Shown here: positions 54,301-64,000 of the stretch, one piece after another
Numbering within the stretch: the stretch's first letter is position 1
Layout of the letters: each line of letters begins with the position of its first letter
Assembly: GCA_036245805.1 (NCBI GenBank)
Contig: BTRK01000001.1
Span: 11,470,001 to 11,534,000 of the forward strand
Length of the DNA stretch: 64,000 bases
Direction: 5' to 3'
Origin: Pristionchus mayeri
Taxonomy: Eukaryota; Nematoda; Chromadorea; Rhabditida; Neodiplogasteridae
Notes under the pieces: generated by a model
What the model saw: only the letters and a program-made list of their open reading frames with translations
Database searches by the model: none
What the model was told of the DNA's origin: nothing
Made by a program: the position numbers and the translations under genes

Positions 54301-56700
54301 TTGGACAGACACTGCTTTATCCATTACACAATATCAATATATACTGATGCCTTGCCCTAAGAACACGTCGGAGGCGGGGAAAGAGCGGAAGAGTTGTTAC
54401 ACTTCGGCCAGTGGCCCGATTCCAGAGAGAACAGAAGCAGTAAAGAGCAAAGAAAAGAGACATCTCGGTGGAATCGAGACACTCTCTCTTCTCTCACTCT
54501 CATCTTTACTATTCGGCTTCCTTCCTGGACTTGTGCCGACCAATTGATAGAGTTGAGTCGAATTCAAAAGTGTGGGATCAGAGGGAGCGTCTCCGATCAC
54601 CTTTTCGGTCGGGTTTCCGCCGATGGTTGATCCCCCTTGCCCGGGAGTTCTTCAAGACACTCTGATGGATCCGGGGTCGAATCCATGCATTTCGTTCGCT
54701 GGATAAAGAGTGTGCGCTCTCTAGAATCAGCGGAGAAGGGGCCTTTTCTTTCCCGGAGCGTGCAGAGAGCACGCGCCCTTGTTAGTTGCTCTCTTTCCAC
54801 CTCTTGTCAGCTTTGCCCAGAGGCGATAGCGTAACTGCGTAGGCTAGTTCGCTTATTGCCAGAGAATTCGTTCTCATCTGGCAGGCACAGCCCCGTTTCT
54901 GCGGGTGCTGTTTGTAGTTTTTTTGGATGTTCAGAGAGGCAAAGTGCTGCCGGTTTTTATTGCAAAATTGTCTTCAATACCGTACTGTATGAGCTGCGAA
55001 AGAGCATTTATTGATGAGAAGACTACGATAGCCGGCGGCAGAAAGAGGGAAGGCAGTACGGTAGAAAGCGAGATTGGATACTACCGAATCGAAGGAAGGA
55101 ATGAACAGAACATTGAAGTCAGGAATTGTGAAGAATTCACTAATGTGGCGAGCAAAATGTAAAATGCTTAGAACTCCCAGGATTCGCAAACCGTCTCCGA
55201 TCCAAGCACTAACCGGGCCCACCGTTTGGAAAGGAGGCGCGAGAGAGTATGGAATCTGAAGAGAGTGTCAGACAATTTTGATCTGATGACCACGCCGATG
55301 AGAGCGATAGTTGCCACAGTATACAGAAGATGTGGGCAGTGGACTGGAGTCCCCTTGTGACCGATACCGTACTCCATGTTCATTTCGAGATCGGCTATTC
55401 TGAGTAGGCAAAGGTGTGGAAAAGTAGGCGACTGCGACGCCAGTGCTCGGCGATCAATGCATACCACAGTGGACGGCCATGCAAAAGTACAGTACACGTA
55501 ATAATGGATACCGTAACCATCTGGCTAGTATCTGCCTTCCGACAGGTGTGAAGTGAAAGTCGACGGTATAGGTTAAGATCATTTTTGGGAGAGTTCGAGC
55601 ATAGGCGGCAACTTTTGAGCGCAAAAGCGAGGGTCTAGCTTTAAATTGTTCACTCATTTTTGGAAAAAATCGGAATTATTTACACCTGGGCACGAAAACT
55701 CGAACCTTTTTTGTACATGTCTCGTGTCATAATCGATGCGTATCTTGAGTAAGTGTCGTCTTACAGTGATCAACGTCTTCCGCTAGAGAAAGTGTGCCGG
55801 TGTAGACTAGAGCAGACTGCGAGTATTCCTCCAGAGCGTCGACATGAGCATTGTATTGGCAAAATGCCAGAACCTTTCGCTCCGAGACTCATACCCGAGA
55901 GAGAGTGCCAACAGCGGAGAGTTCTCTCTCTTTCTCTGTACTCTCTCTCTTTCTTCTCTCGCTCTTCCCTGTACTGTTCGATTCCCTTCCTATACTTGTG
56001 CCGATTAAGCTCTATTGATAGAGTTGAGTCGAATTCAAAAGTGTGGGATCAATGGACTTTCTCCGATCTCTTTCTCAGCGGATTTCCGCCGATGGTTGAT
56101 CCCCCTTGCCTGGGAGTTCTTTAAGACACCCTGATGGATCCGGGGTCGAATCCATGCAATTGTTTCGCTGGATAAGAAGTGTGCGCTCTCTAGAATCAAC
56201 GGATAAGGGGCCTTTTCCATCCCGGCGCGTGCAGAGAGCAGCAACCCCAGAAAGGATCTCCCTTTCCACCCCACCTCAAATGTGCAAAAGGCGATAGCGT
56301 AACCGGTTAGGCTGGTTCGCTTTTTGCCGGAGAAATCTTTCTCATCTGGCAGGCACAGCCCCGTATCTGCGGGTGCTGTTTGTAGTTTTTGAATAGCAGG
56401 AGGGGCAAAGTGCTGCCACTTTTTGCGTTGACGTAGTACGGTAAGAAAGAGGTGAAAGGTATTACAGTAGAAGAGGAGATTCGCAAAATGCTTACAACAC
56501 CCAGGATTCGCAAGCCAGTTTGCGATCCAAGTACTAACCGGTCCCACCATTTGGAAATGAGGCGAGAGAGTATGGAAACTGAAGAGAGTGTCGACAATTT
56601 TGATCTGATGGCCACGCCGATGCGAGCGACAGGTTCCAGAGTGTCCACAAGTTGTGGGCAGTGGGTCCCATGACGACCGAAGCCGTACCCCATCATGATT
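54301..56700. repeat. Locally duplicated block of unknown nature, right copies
   Basis: Two units (about 54470-55760 and 55769-56690) match those at 38.3-40.4 kb in the same orientation, with long near-identical stretches. Between them they flank the MOCOS fragments and the retroelement. Each carries CCGTACTGTA-type words and short open frames that differ from copy to copy. Function is unknown. Confidence 0.75.
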
Positions 56701-57055
56701 CCGGAACGGGGAATTTCAGTCGGTTAAGATGTGAAAAGTAGGAGACTACTTCGCCAGTGCTCGGCGAACAATACATACCACAGTTTATGGTCAGACAGAC
56801 ATACAGTACAGTTGATAATGGATACCGTAACCCCCAGACTAATAGTCGCGTGCTCTGCAGCACGTAAGAGGCCTACCGTATTAGTGCAGCATCCAGCCGA
56901 ATCTCGCCAACAGTATGCTGAGATCTACAGTGCCCCTACAGTACCTTGAGCGACGGTTCCGTTTCCTCCACTCCCACGGGATCACTGTCGGCGCCGTCAG
57001 AGTGCGACTTCTTCTGAAGAGTACGGTAACCGAGTCAAGGGGTACGGTAGGCAGA

Positions 57056-57660
57056 TCAATAAGACAGGGATACGGTCTGATTGTCTGGATACAGCACTAT
57101 CTTGTTCAGTAATGGCTCAATGATTCCTAATTCCCTGCCGGCAAGGGACATGTAGATGGGTACTGTAGATTTTGGAATGTTGGTTGTGAGATTTGGCTGG
57201 ATGCTGCAGTAATACTGTTGGCTTCTCATATTCTGTAGAGTGCGCGACTCGTTCGGGTTCCTGGAATAAAATCAGTTGTCAATTTTCGAATATTGGCAGA
57301 TGATATTCTGACTACTGTAGGATTAAAAGATGAAAATAATATAAGAAAAGGAAAAAAACTATGGTGGAAAGAATATGTTCGATGAAAAAATTACTGAAAT
57401 TTATAAATTTCGAAATTGTAAAACTCACAACGTTTACATTACATTAATTAGTGATAACAAACATAAGAGAAGAGTTGTAAACTCTGTGGTTTATCTTGTG
57501 AGCCATCCCTTGTATTTGGGTCTTGCACAGTATTCAATCATAACCATTTATTGAGATAATGGGTAGAGCGGGGTCAGGGGGAGACGCGTCTTGGATGCCC
57601 TCGCAGAGGTCAGTCTTCTTGGAAGCCTCGTAGACGCCTGCCTTCTCGGGTGTCCTCGTA
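57056..57660 (-). other. Possible minus-strand terminal exons, unknown gene
   Basis: Two protein-like stretches follow or precede plausible signals: 57056-57260 opens after TTCCAG and reads NESRTLQNMRSQQYYCSIQP and VPIYMSLAGRELGIIEPLL to a stop; 57538-about 57610 reads VYEASKKTDLCEGIQDASPP to a TGA with an overlapping AATAAA. A further candidate exon (KKSHSDGADSDPVG) lies at about 56949-57017. They could belong to a decayed gene; TAC-GTA repeat words inside them speak against strong selection. Confidence 0.25.
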
Positions 57661-59151
57661 GACGCGGGTTACGGTAAGTCTAGTCGCCCAAATGGTTTCG
57701 ACTAGAGTACCGTATCCAACCTGGATGTAAGAACAGGCCTAACGGACTTCAAGTACGGTCTCCCTGGAGCTCAACCCTTTTGCGGAGGTCTCAGCTCCGG
57801 AGGGGACCGACCTGCCCTGGGATCCTATCAGTCTCCTAGGAGCTCCACCTTTCGAGGGTGTGGGAGAGAGCTCCGGAGACCAACCTATCCGTAGACCGGA
57901 CTGGGCCGACTGAACCGGCGAGAGTGAGGGGGCGATCCTTTTATAGGCGAGAGTGAGATGCAAATGAGGTAATCAACTCGCGCGTCCATTCTAATGTCCG
58001 CACAGGCTAATCTCATTACTTTGACTACAACTAGAAGAGATGGCCGAATCTACCCACCTCACGTAATTTTCTTTCTACGAATATCACAAAATTCCCACAG
58101 CATAATACGGTAAGTATTTCTGCGGCTAGCAATTTCGCGTGATACCACCTTTTGTCGTTCTCTTGAGTTTTTTTTTCGTGATTTATTAATAGCTTTCGCG
58201 CTTTCTTTTGCTTTCCGAGGTATAGTACTGCTTTAATTCGTTGACTTAGGGCCTACTCAGTCAGTCAGTTCATGAATCGCAACAATATTAATATTATTTA
58301 CCGTTTTATTGACATTATCTTTCTTTCTTCCCGCGTTTTTACCTGGACTTTATTAATAATATTAATATTTTTACTATTATTGTGAGAACTAGGTTGCACG
58401 GTCCCCGGAGAAAATACATAAGGAAAATGAAAACGTACGCAGGCATCAACCAAAACGCACGCGTGTTCAAAAACAGTACAGTGAGATTGCTTGATTATGC
58501 GTGAAAAATCCTGAAAATCACTTAATTTGCAGGCAAAATCACGATCACTTTACGGTTCGACTATTATTTTTTTAATTTTTTCTATGTTCATCATGTTGAG
58601 AAATGTATCACCATTTCTCCATATTATCTGTCTTACTTTTAATATTACTTTTAATATTTCTCTTTACTCTGGCAATGAAAAAAACCGCTTTACAAATCTC
58701 CACTACTGCGTTTAATGCGAAAGTATTTTACAGCGCACGGACGTTTTCCAAAGAGCTAGTCGATGCTGCGGGGGCTGTGAGGTTGCATACTCGCGCTTGT
58801 AATCAACTTCGAACGTTTTACTTTTATGATTACGCCATAGTATTCTCAAACGTGCGAAATACTGCGATATGATTAAATCATGTTTCGTAGGCTAATATTT
58901 ACATGTTACACGTTTCTATATTTCTCCTATCCATTTTCTTGCGATTTATTAACAGTTCTCTCGTTTTATTTTATCTTTTTATTGGCAATATTACATGAAC
59001 CCGTTAATCATGAACATACTTCGAGCTAGTACTCGGTTGAATATTCGCGCTTGTCGTGTTTATTTTGGCAGCTCTTCTATTTTGCGTACTATTTTGATTA
59101 CGGGGTCGTTTTGTGTGCTATTTTAATTATTTACTATATGTTTTTATAAGT
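57661..59151. other. No gene seen; likely upstream region of the zinc-finger gene
   Basis: At 57.74-57.96 kb a GC-rich stretch with repeated CTCCGGAG words gives a minus-strand frame of 74 codons without support. From 58.1 kb the sequence is AT-rich with AATATTAATATTATT words. The promoter of the gene starting at 59152 should lie here. Confidence 0.45.
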
Positions 59152-62100
59152 ATGACTGATGAAACAACCTCGAATCAGGATATTTACTGCATACTGGCAC
59201 TCGAAGCAGCGATTTCCAATTCGGCCGATGTTAGCGGAGAGACTGGAGTACTACTGCGCCGGTTAGTTATACATTCGTTATGTTTACAATATTTATTGTT
59301 ATGACTTTGAGATTGTCCATGTTATCATACAAAGTATAGTTTTTTCATGCTCTATTTGCTCTGCTATGGATGTTTTAGGCGTTCTAACTGAAATGTAATA
59401 CCGTTTTTACTCTTTCTTTCGTTCTTAGTTTTTAATTCATATTTTAAATATTGCACTAAACATGTTCTTCTTCTTAGGTGGGCTATATTTTTTATTATTT
59501 CTAAAACAGTTTGTGTCTTTGACCATCCCGAATTAGGGATGACAATACGTTTTGGATAGTGAAGTATCCATTCGCAAATGCGCGCGCGTCGCGGCGATTT
59601 GGATTATCCACTATCCACTTTTTTTCAAAGCAGGATGCGCGCCACTTTTGCGAAGCTTCGCACTCCTCGCTTGCACACCCTTTCTCTCTGCGTATCCACC
59701 ACGAGAGAGTATGTGAAACGATGAGTGCATGTCGGCGAGCCTCGCAAAAGTGGCGCGCATCCTGCGTTGAAAAACCGGAACATTCACTATCCAAACCGCC
59801 TCGACTCGTGCGCGATGCATTAAAAGATCTTTCAATTTTCCGAACACAACGGATTATCCGGATAGTTCAGATTATCCGCTTGATGGCGCGCCATGCGTCT
59901 CTTCTAAATGGATAATCCGTATCTACTTGGCCATCCATATCCAGAATACATGTTGCCTAAACCATTCTTAGTTATTTGGACAACTAATGAAGTTTTTTTA
60001 TATTTATGAAACCTATGTGCATATCATACTTTACCTTCTTTTCAGTACTATCTCGGTTTTCGGTGCTTTCGCAACTCGATTGGAAGAGGAGGCGGCAAAT
60101 TCGACGAAAGAACAGCTGGAGAAGACACTCGTGAGTCATGTTTATTGTTTGTTTATTTTTATTCGCTGCCTCGCTTGTAATGATGCGAATTAAAAGGAAC
60201 GAGATCTAACAATGAAAGTAGTCCCACCACTGGGTTACACGTGCCTAAAAAGCTGTCACCATGCTGTAGGTTTGCTGGGAAGCTCAATGTTATGATCGTC
60301 TTGATAATCTCGGGCGTCTATAATGTCTGTTCTGTTTCTACTTATCCAATCATGATTTTTTTAAAAAATGTATTTAATTGATATTGAAAATATTTGTTTG
60401 TAATATTTGCAGAGATCGATGGATAATTTCCAAATTGCGTTCAATGAGACCAGGAATTCGATTGAGAGACGCATCAACTTGAATTGTATTGCAGGAGATT
60501 CCGAGGAAATGGTCAGTCAATCCTTGTAAGATTTTTTTGCATTAAAATTAAGATGGTCCTATATTTATAATTGCTCATTTCCCTATTTCAATGACCATTG
60601 AATATGTGGTTTAAATCCCTTCCTTCACTATTCCTTCACTATGAGTTTCCTATGGTTTTTTGACGATACTGAAACGAAAGTGCTTTTAAAAAACGCAGAT
60701 TAACTTTCTTTGTCGTATCGCATGTATAATTTTCAGAAATCGGCTACTGAATTCGTTGATGATGAGATCAAAGAAGAAGAATTGCTTGATTACGACATGG
60801 TCGGTTTACTTGACTCTGGTTTAAGGAGATTTCGTATCTTTATCGCTATTTTTAATAATTATTTATTTCAGATTGAGCCAAAATATGAGCCCCTAGATGG
60901 TCCTCTATCTATTCCCGAGTATCAGGTAGATCATTGAAATGTTTTCGATCTTATAATATTCATTCAGCCTTTCGGCCACGATTTCCTTGGGGATGAGATA
61001 AAGAAGGAAGATATTATGAATGACAATATGGTCAGTTCTCTTTGTCTTTTTCTAGTACAGAATGACCAGATTCAAATAATAGCGATTTGAATTCTTCAAT
61101 AGCACGGTCTACAAAATACAATGTGAACCTTTTCCAATTGAATGTTCCTGTACGCATTTTTAAATCTCCTCCATTTCAGATCGAGCCAAATGAAAGGCCA
61201 ATCCACGCACCATTAAGCGATGATCAGGTGAACATTGCTTCCGAAATTGCATAAATACGTTTCTCTTTTACAGAATTTCGGCACGAATTTAATTGGAGAT
61301 GGAATGCCCTATAAGGACGAACCGTTAGAAGAAGATGTGGTATGGTATACACAAATTCCGATTGATTGAAATATTTTCTGATTTATCGGCCTATATTTTG
61401 AAGTTTAATTCGAAATCTGTGATGAAGAACAACGAGTATTCTAAGGAAACTAGTACGGAGAAGAATGAACTGGAGTGTCCCGAATGCGAAGTCAGTTCTT
61501 ATCACTTTATTTCTAAAATGTGTGCTATTGAATAAATTCCAGTACCACTCAAGATCTGCAAATGCTTGGTGGATACATCTCAAAGAGAAGCACTCTACCA
61601 CACCTACTTTAGTGAGTTTTTTTAAACATGAGCTCGAATTGGTTCTGGAAGTTTATATACATAGTTTCATTACAGGCCGGATGTCTCCTTCGCTGCGAGT
61701 GTGGCCACGAATCCTACTCACATGCGCACAGTTACGAGGTATACTTTCATTTATTCTGGTATGCTCGCATTGTTAATGTCTGTAGTTTCGAATGCAATAT
61801 GGCTCATTTTAGTGCAAAATTTCGAACTTCACCATAATTCGCAAAGGGGATGGACCAATTCGGAGAATGCAGATGACTCCTCAGTGTGTACTGTGCAAGG
61901 TTAGTTCGGTATAAGAGTTGATGTAAAACGAAAAATATATTTTGAATGTTCGAAAAATATATTTTGAATGTGATAAATGTAGAATGCATAAGGCGATGTA
62001 GGATTACATTACCTCACCGTATTTTTTCATCATATAGCAAATCTGATAGAAAATGCTGTTAATTTTGTATCAGATCCATCCTAAAACGACACGTGGATAT

Positions 62101-63311
62101 ATTTACCATCTCACGAGGCATCATAAAACGACATTGAAGAAGGTATGTTACATAGATAGGGACCACAACGGACATAGCCAAAATACAGTTCTGCTGTTCT
62201 TTCTATGCTCAATCTGGCCATTGTGATCAAAATAAGGTCACACTTTTGTCCGTTTGTTGATATCTCATCTCTGAATCGCGTTAGGGCTCCAAAACTACGT
62301 GAAAAGCTGTCAACAGATAGAGTCCGTAAAACGATACCTGGAAGAAACGGGGAGGAGTTAATCCCGACTCGTTCTCAATCAAATCACCAAAGAGAGCTTC
62401 TCCCTTTCCCGGCTGTGCCTCACCCCCGTGAAGCAAGACAAGTGTGAGCGGTGCCCGCGCTATTTAACAGGCAACGGTCTACACATGCCGGGGCAGAAAC
62501 ATGCGAGAATAAGAGGGAGCGGGGGCGTATTTGCCTCTCTCCTACTCAATGCGTATCGCGCAAACTGATTTAATTTGAAGCACCACCGAGCGCGTGAAGT
62601 TTTAAATGTTCTGTTTTGATAGAAAGTTGCCTAAGCACATAGTTACCGAAGGCGGAGCTATGTGCTTCCACTTTAAGGGACTATTTTTCCGTTTCACAAT
62701 CTTTAGATCGAATTCTGACCTACTTAAAGTTACCGGACGAGGACGAAACCGTGATCTCACCTGATCTCGTCGCGGGTACGAGAGAATGTACAAAAGTGAG
62801 AGAGCCCAGGATTACGCTGATCATTTCTGGCTTTCCCTTGAGGCTATTATTGATTTTTAGCATTTTTGTATATTCATTCTCAACTAATTCAGCCATCGGC
62901 TATTCGATGGAGGACAAAAAATAGGGGTCAATTTTGTCCTCGTCCGGTAACTTTAATTTTGAGTGCGTGCACCGCCTCAAGCCAATGATAGATTGTGATG
63001 TGAGCTACATGAATTACTTACTTTTGTGTGAGAGCAAATGGGCGGAGCTTGCGGAGTCTATACATGGATATATGATTTATGAATGACATCTCCATCAGAA
63101 CGGAATCTACCTCATCTGTGCGTGTGGCATCTATTATACCACACAAGGTGACTATAAGAAGCACGACAAGAAGGTAAATTTCTCAGCTTATTCGCACATC
63201 ATGCATGATGCGGCTATGACAGCATTGAATATCATTTTAAATGTTTTGATATATAATATTGTTTAGTGCTCTGGAAATGAGTTCAGTCTACACAAATTGG
63301 ACAAGGATTGA
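59152..63311 (+). CDS. Nematode zinc-finger protein with acidic Lys-Glu-rich N-terminus, 15 exons
   Basis: Exons: 59152-59261, 60046-60130, 60413-60511, 60737-60799, 60872-60925, 60968-61030, 61180-61227, 61274-61339, 61404-61490, 61543-61611, 61676-61738, 61813-61899, 62074-62142, 63099-63173, 63267-63311; all phases agree, about 360 residues. The N-terminal third is helical and charged (FATRLEEEAANSTKEQLEK). The middle has repeated acidic modules (DDEIKEEELLDYDM, IEPKYEPLDGPL, GDEIKKEDIMNDNM). Then come a C2H2 finger (CPECEYHSRSANAWWIHL, KEKH), a CECGHESYSHAHSYE segment, CKISNFTIIRKGDGPIRR, CVLCK, YIYHLTRHHKTT, CACGIYYTTQGDYKKHDKK and C-x-GNEFSLHKLDKD to the stop. This last part is the layout of a zinc-finger family common in nematodes. 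Nuclear, nucleic-acid-binding role is inferred. Only the first intron breaks a codon (phase 2). Confidence 0.85.
59627..59772. repeat. Long hairpin in intron 1 of the zinc-finger gene
   Basis: Arms CAGGATGCGCGCCACTTTTG and CAAAAGTGGCGCGCATCCTG, running inward through CGAAGCTTCG/CGAGCCTCG to the shared CACACCCTTTCTCTC ... GAGAGAGTATGTG core of the dispersed hairpin family. The outer arms are unrelated to those of the other copies. Confidence 0.8.
62724..62956 (-). mobile_element. TTAA-flanked MITE, copy 2
   Basis: Same terminal repeats as 15404-15624 (TTAAAGTTACCGGACGAGG) with the internal sequence in reverse orientation relative to the ends' plus-strand order. It lies within the intron between the last two long exons of the zinc-finger gene. 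Confidence 0.8.
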
Positions 63312-63548
63312 GAGGGTACCGTATTCACTTGAGGAACTTGTGGATTTGATTTTCTATTAAATACCATTCATCATAATTTGTTCCCTGTTAATCTTGTTGT
63401 TTACTAGACATTTTTTCTGGCTATAAAGCAGTTGCCGTTCTTGTGAAGTTGAATAAGTGCGATATATTTTGGTTTAATTCCGGATGAATTATTTTGAATT
63501 TATTGTAATTACTTGGTCACTTAGTTATTCAAATGGATGATTATAGCT

Positions 63549-64000
63549 ATGTCTACCGGAGGATCGAGTTATCTAAAGGAGGAACTGAAAGAAGAGCCCT
63601 TGGACGAATACCCAACGATACCACTTGACAATGAGGTTTTGTTCTCGAGAGATGATAAACAAGCTTGAACTAGTTTCCATAAGGATAGAATATTTCACTG
63701 CAGTTAGATCTACTGTGGCAAATTCGAGAAAATGCTCATTATATAAAAACGCGAAATGCGAACGCGCTGTATGCAAATATTTGTAATACTAATTTCTAGC
63801 GGGAGTTGTGAATATGAAATGCAACCTTTACAGGACTCGAATAAATCTGCTCTATATTCGAAGAAACCCAAGGAAGAACCACTTGAGATGGAGATAAAAG
63901 ATGAACCGATGGACGTCCCTCTATCTGATGGAAATCAAGTGAGTCTTTACTGGAAGTTATATTTCGAGATTTTTCTTTCAGCTATTTGGCATGGATTTCG
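63549..64000 (+). CDS. Start of a second zinc-finger paralogue (cut by the window end)
   Basis: Exons 63549-63635, 63834-63938 and 63982-beyond, all phase 0. The protein starts MSTGGSSYLKEELKEEPLDE and continues with KKPKEEPLEMEIKDEPMDV, DGNQ and LFGMDF. The modules [ILV]-K-x-E-P and the exon ending in Q followed by an F-G-x-D-F exon match the neighbour's DDQ / NFGTNL and EYQ / PFGHDF borders, so it is a tandem paralogue. It begins 240 bases after the stop of the first gene, close enough for a shared transcript. The zinc fingers would lie beyond the window. Confidence 0.75.

Noticed and set aside
54281..54345. A tRNA-like stretch (TGTGTAATGGATAAAGCAGTG on the minus strand)
   Set aside because: No T arm or paired acceptor stem could be found; it is more likely part of the retroelement leader.

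Overview
This is eukaryotic, almost certainly nematode, DNA. Exons are mostly 45-130 bases with GT-AG introns, many ending in TTTCAG or TTCCAG. Repeats are mariner, BEL/Pao, short inverted-repeat elements and many palindromes. The gene content and style fit a diplogastrid such as Pristionchus, but that placement is an inference. There are no operon-like bacterial features. The single-frame ORFs are mostly not genes, so the gene models below were built from splice sites, reading phase and protein family motifs. Coordinates of spliced exons should be read as +/- 1-2 bases.

Layout. 1-12 kb: gene-poor, with inverted-repeat elements, a tRNA-Arg pair (one normal, one with an odd insertion), a mariner copy with one stop codon, and a 1.3 kb palindrome. 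12.06-36.13 kb (+): one large, apparently intact gene for molybdenum cofactor sulfurase (MOCOS), about 27 exons. Its 13.3 kb intron (18.95-32.23 kb) holds a tandem array of small genes on the opposite strand. They encode secreted, cysteine-rich phospholipase A2-like proteins: five spliceable copies, one pseudogene and one isolated first exon. The copies differ at the catalytic His-Asp pair (HD, HN, HN, HK, RR). A 2 kb palindrome and a GGA-rich microsatellite lie in the same intron.

36.1-57 kb: a rearranged region. It has a 1.9 kb palindrome, two broken extra copies of the MOCOS 3' exons (40.4-43.3 and 45.6-46.6 kb), a locally duplicated block of unknown nature (38.3-40.4 and 54.5-56.7 kb), and a decayed, 3'-truncated BEL/Pao retroelement on the minus strand (about 46.8-54.3 kb) with gag, protease, reverse transcriptase, integrase and a virus-type glycoprotein frame. 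57-59.1 kb shows little.

59.15-64 kb (+): a complete 15-exon gene for a nematode-type zinc-finger protein with an acidic, lysine-glutamate-rich N-terminal half, followed by the start of a paralogue that runs off the window.

How it fits together: MOCOS is a housekeeping enzyme that adds sulfur to the molybdenum cofactor of xanthine dehydrogenase and aldehyde oxidase. The phospholipase-like genes inside its intron look like a young, locally expanding secreted family. The MOCOS fragments and the duplicated block show that this segment has been copied and recombined repeatedly.
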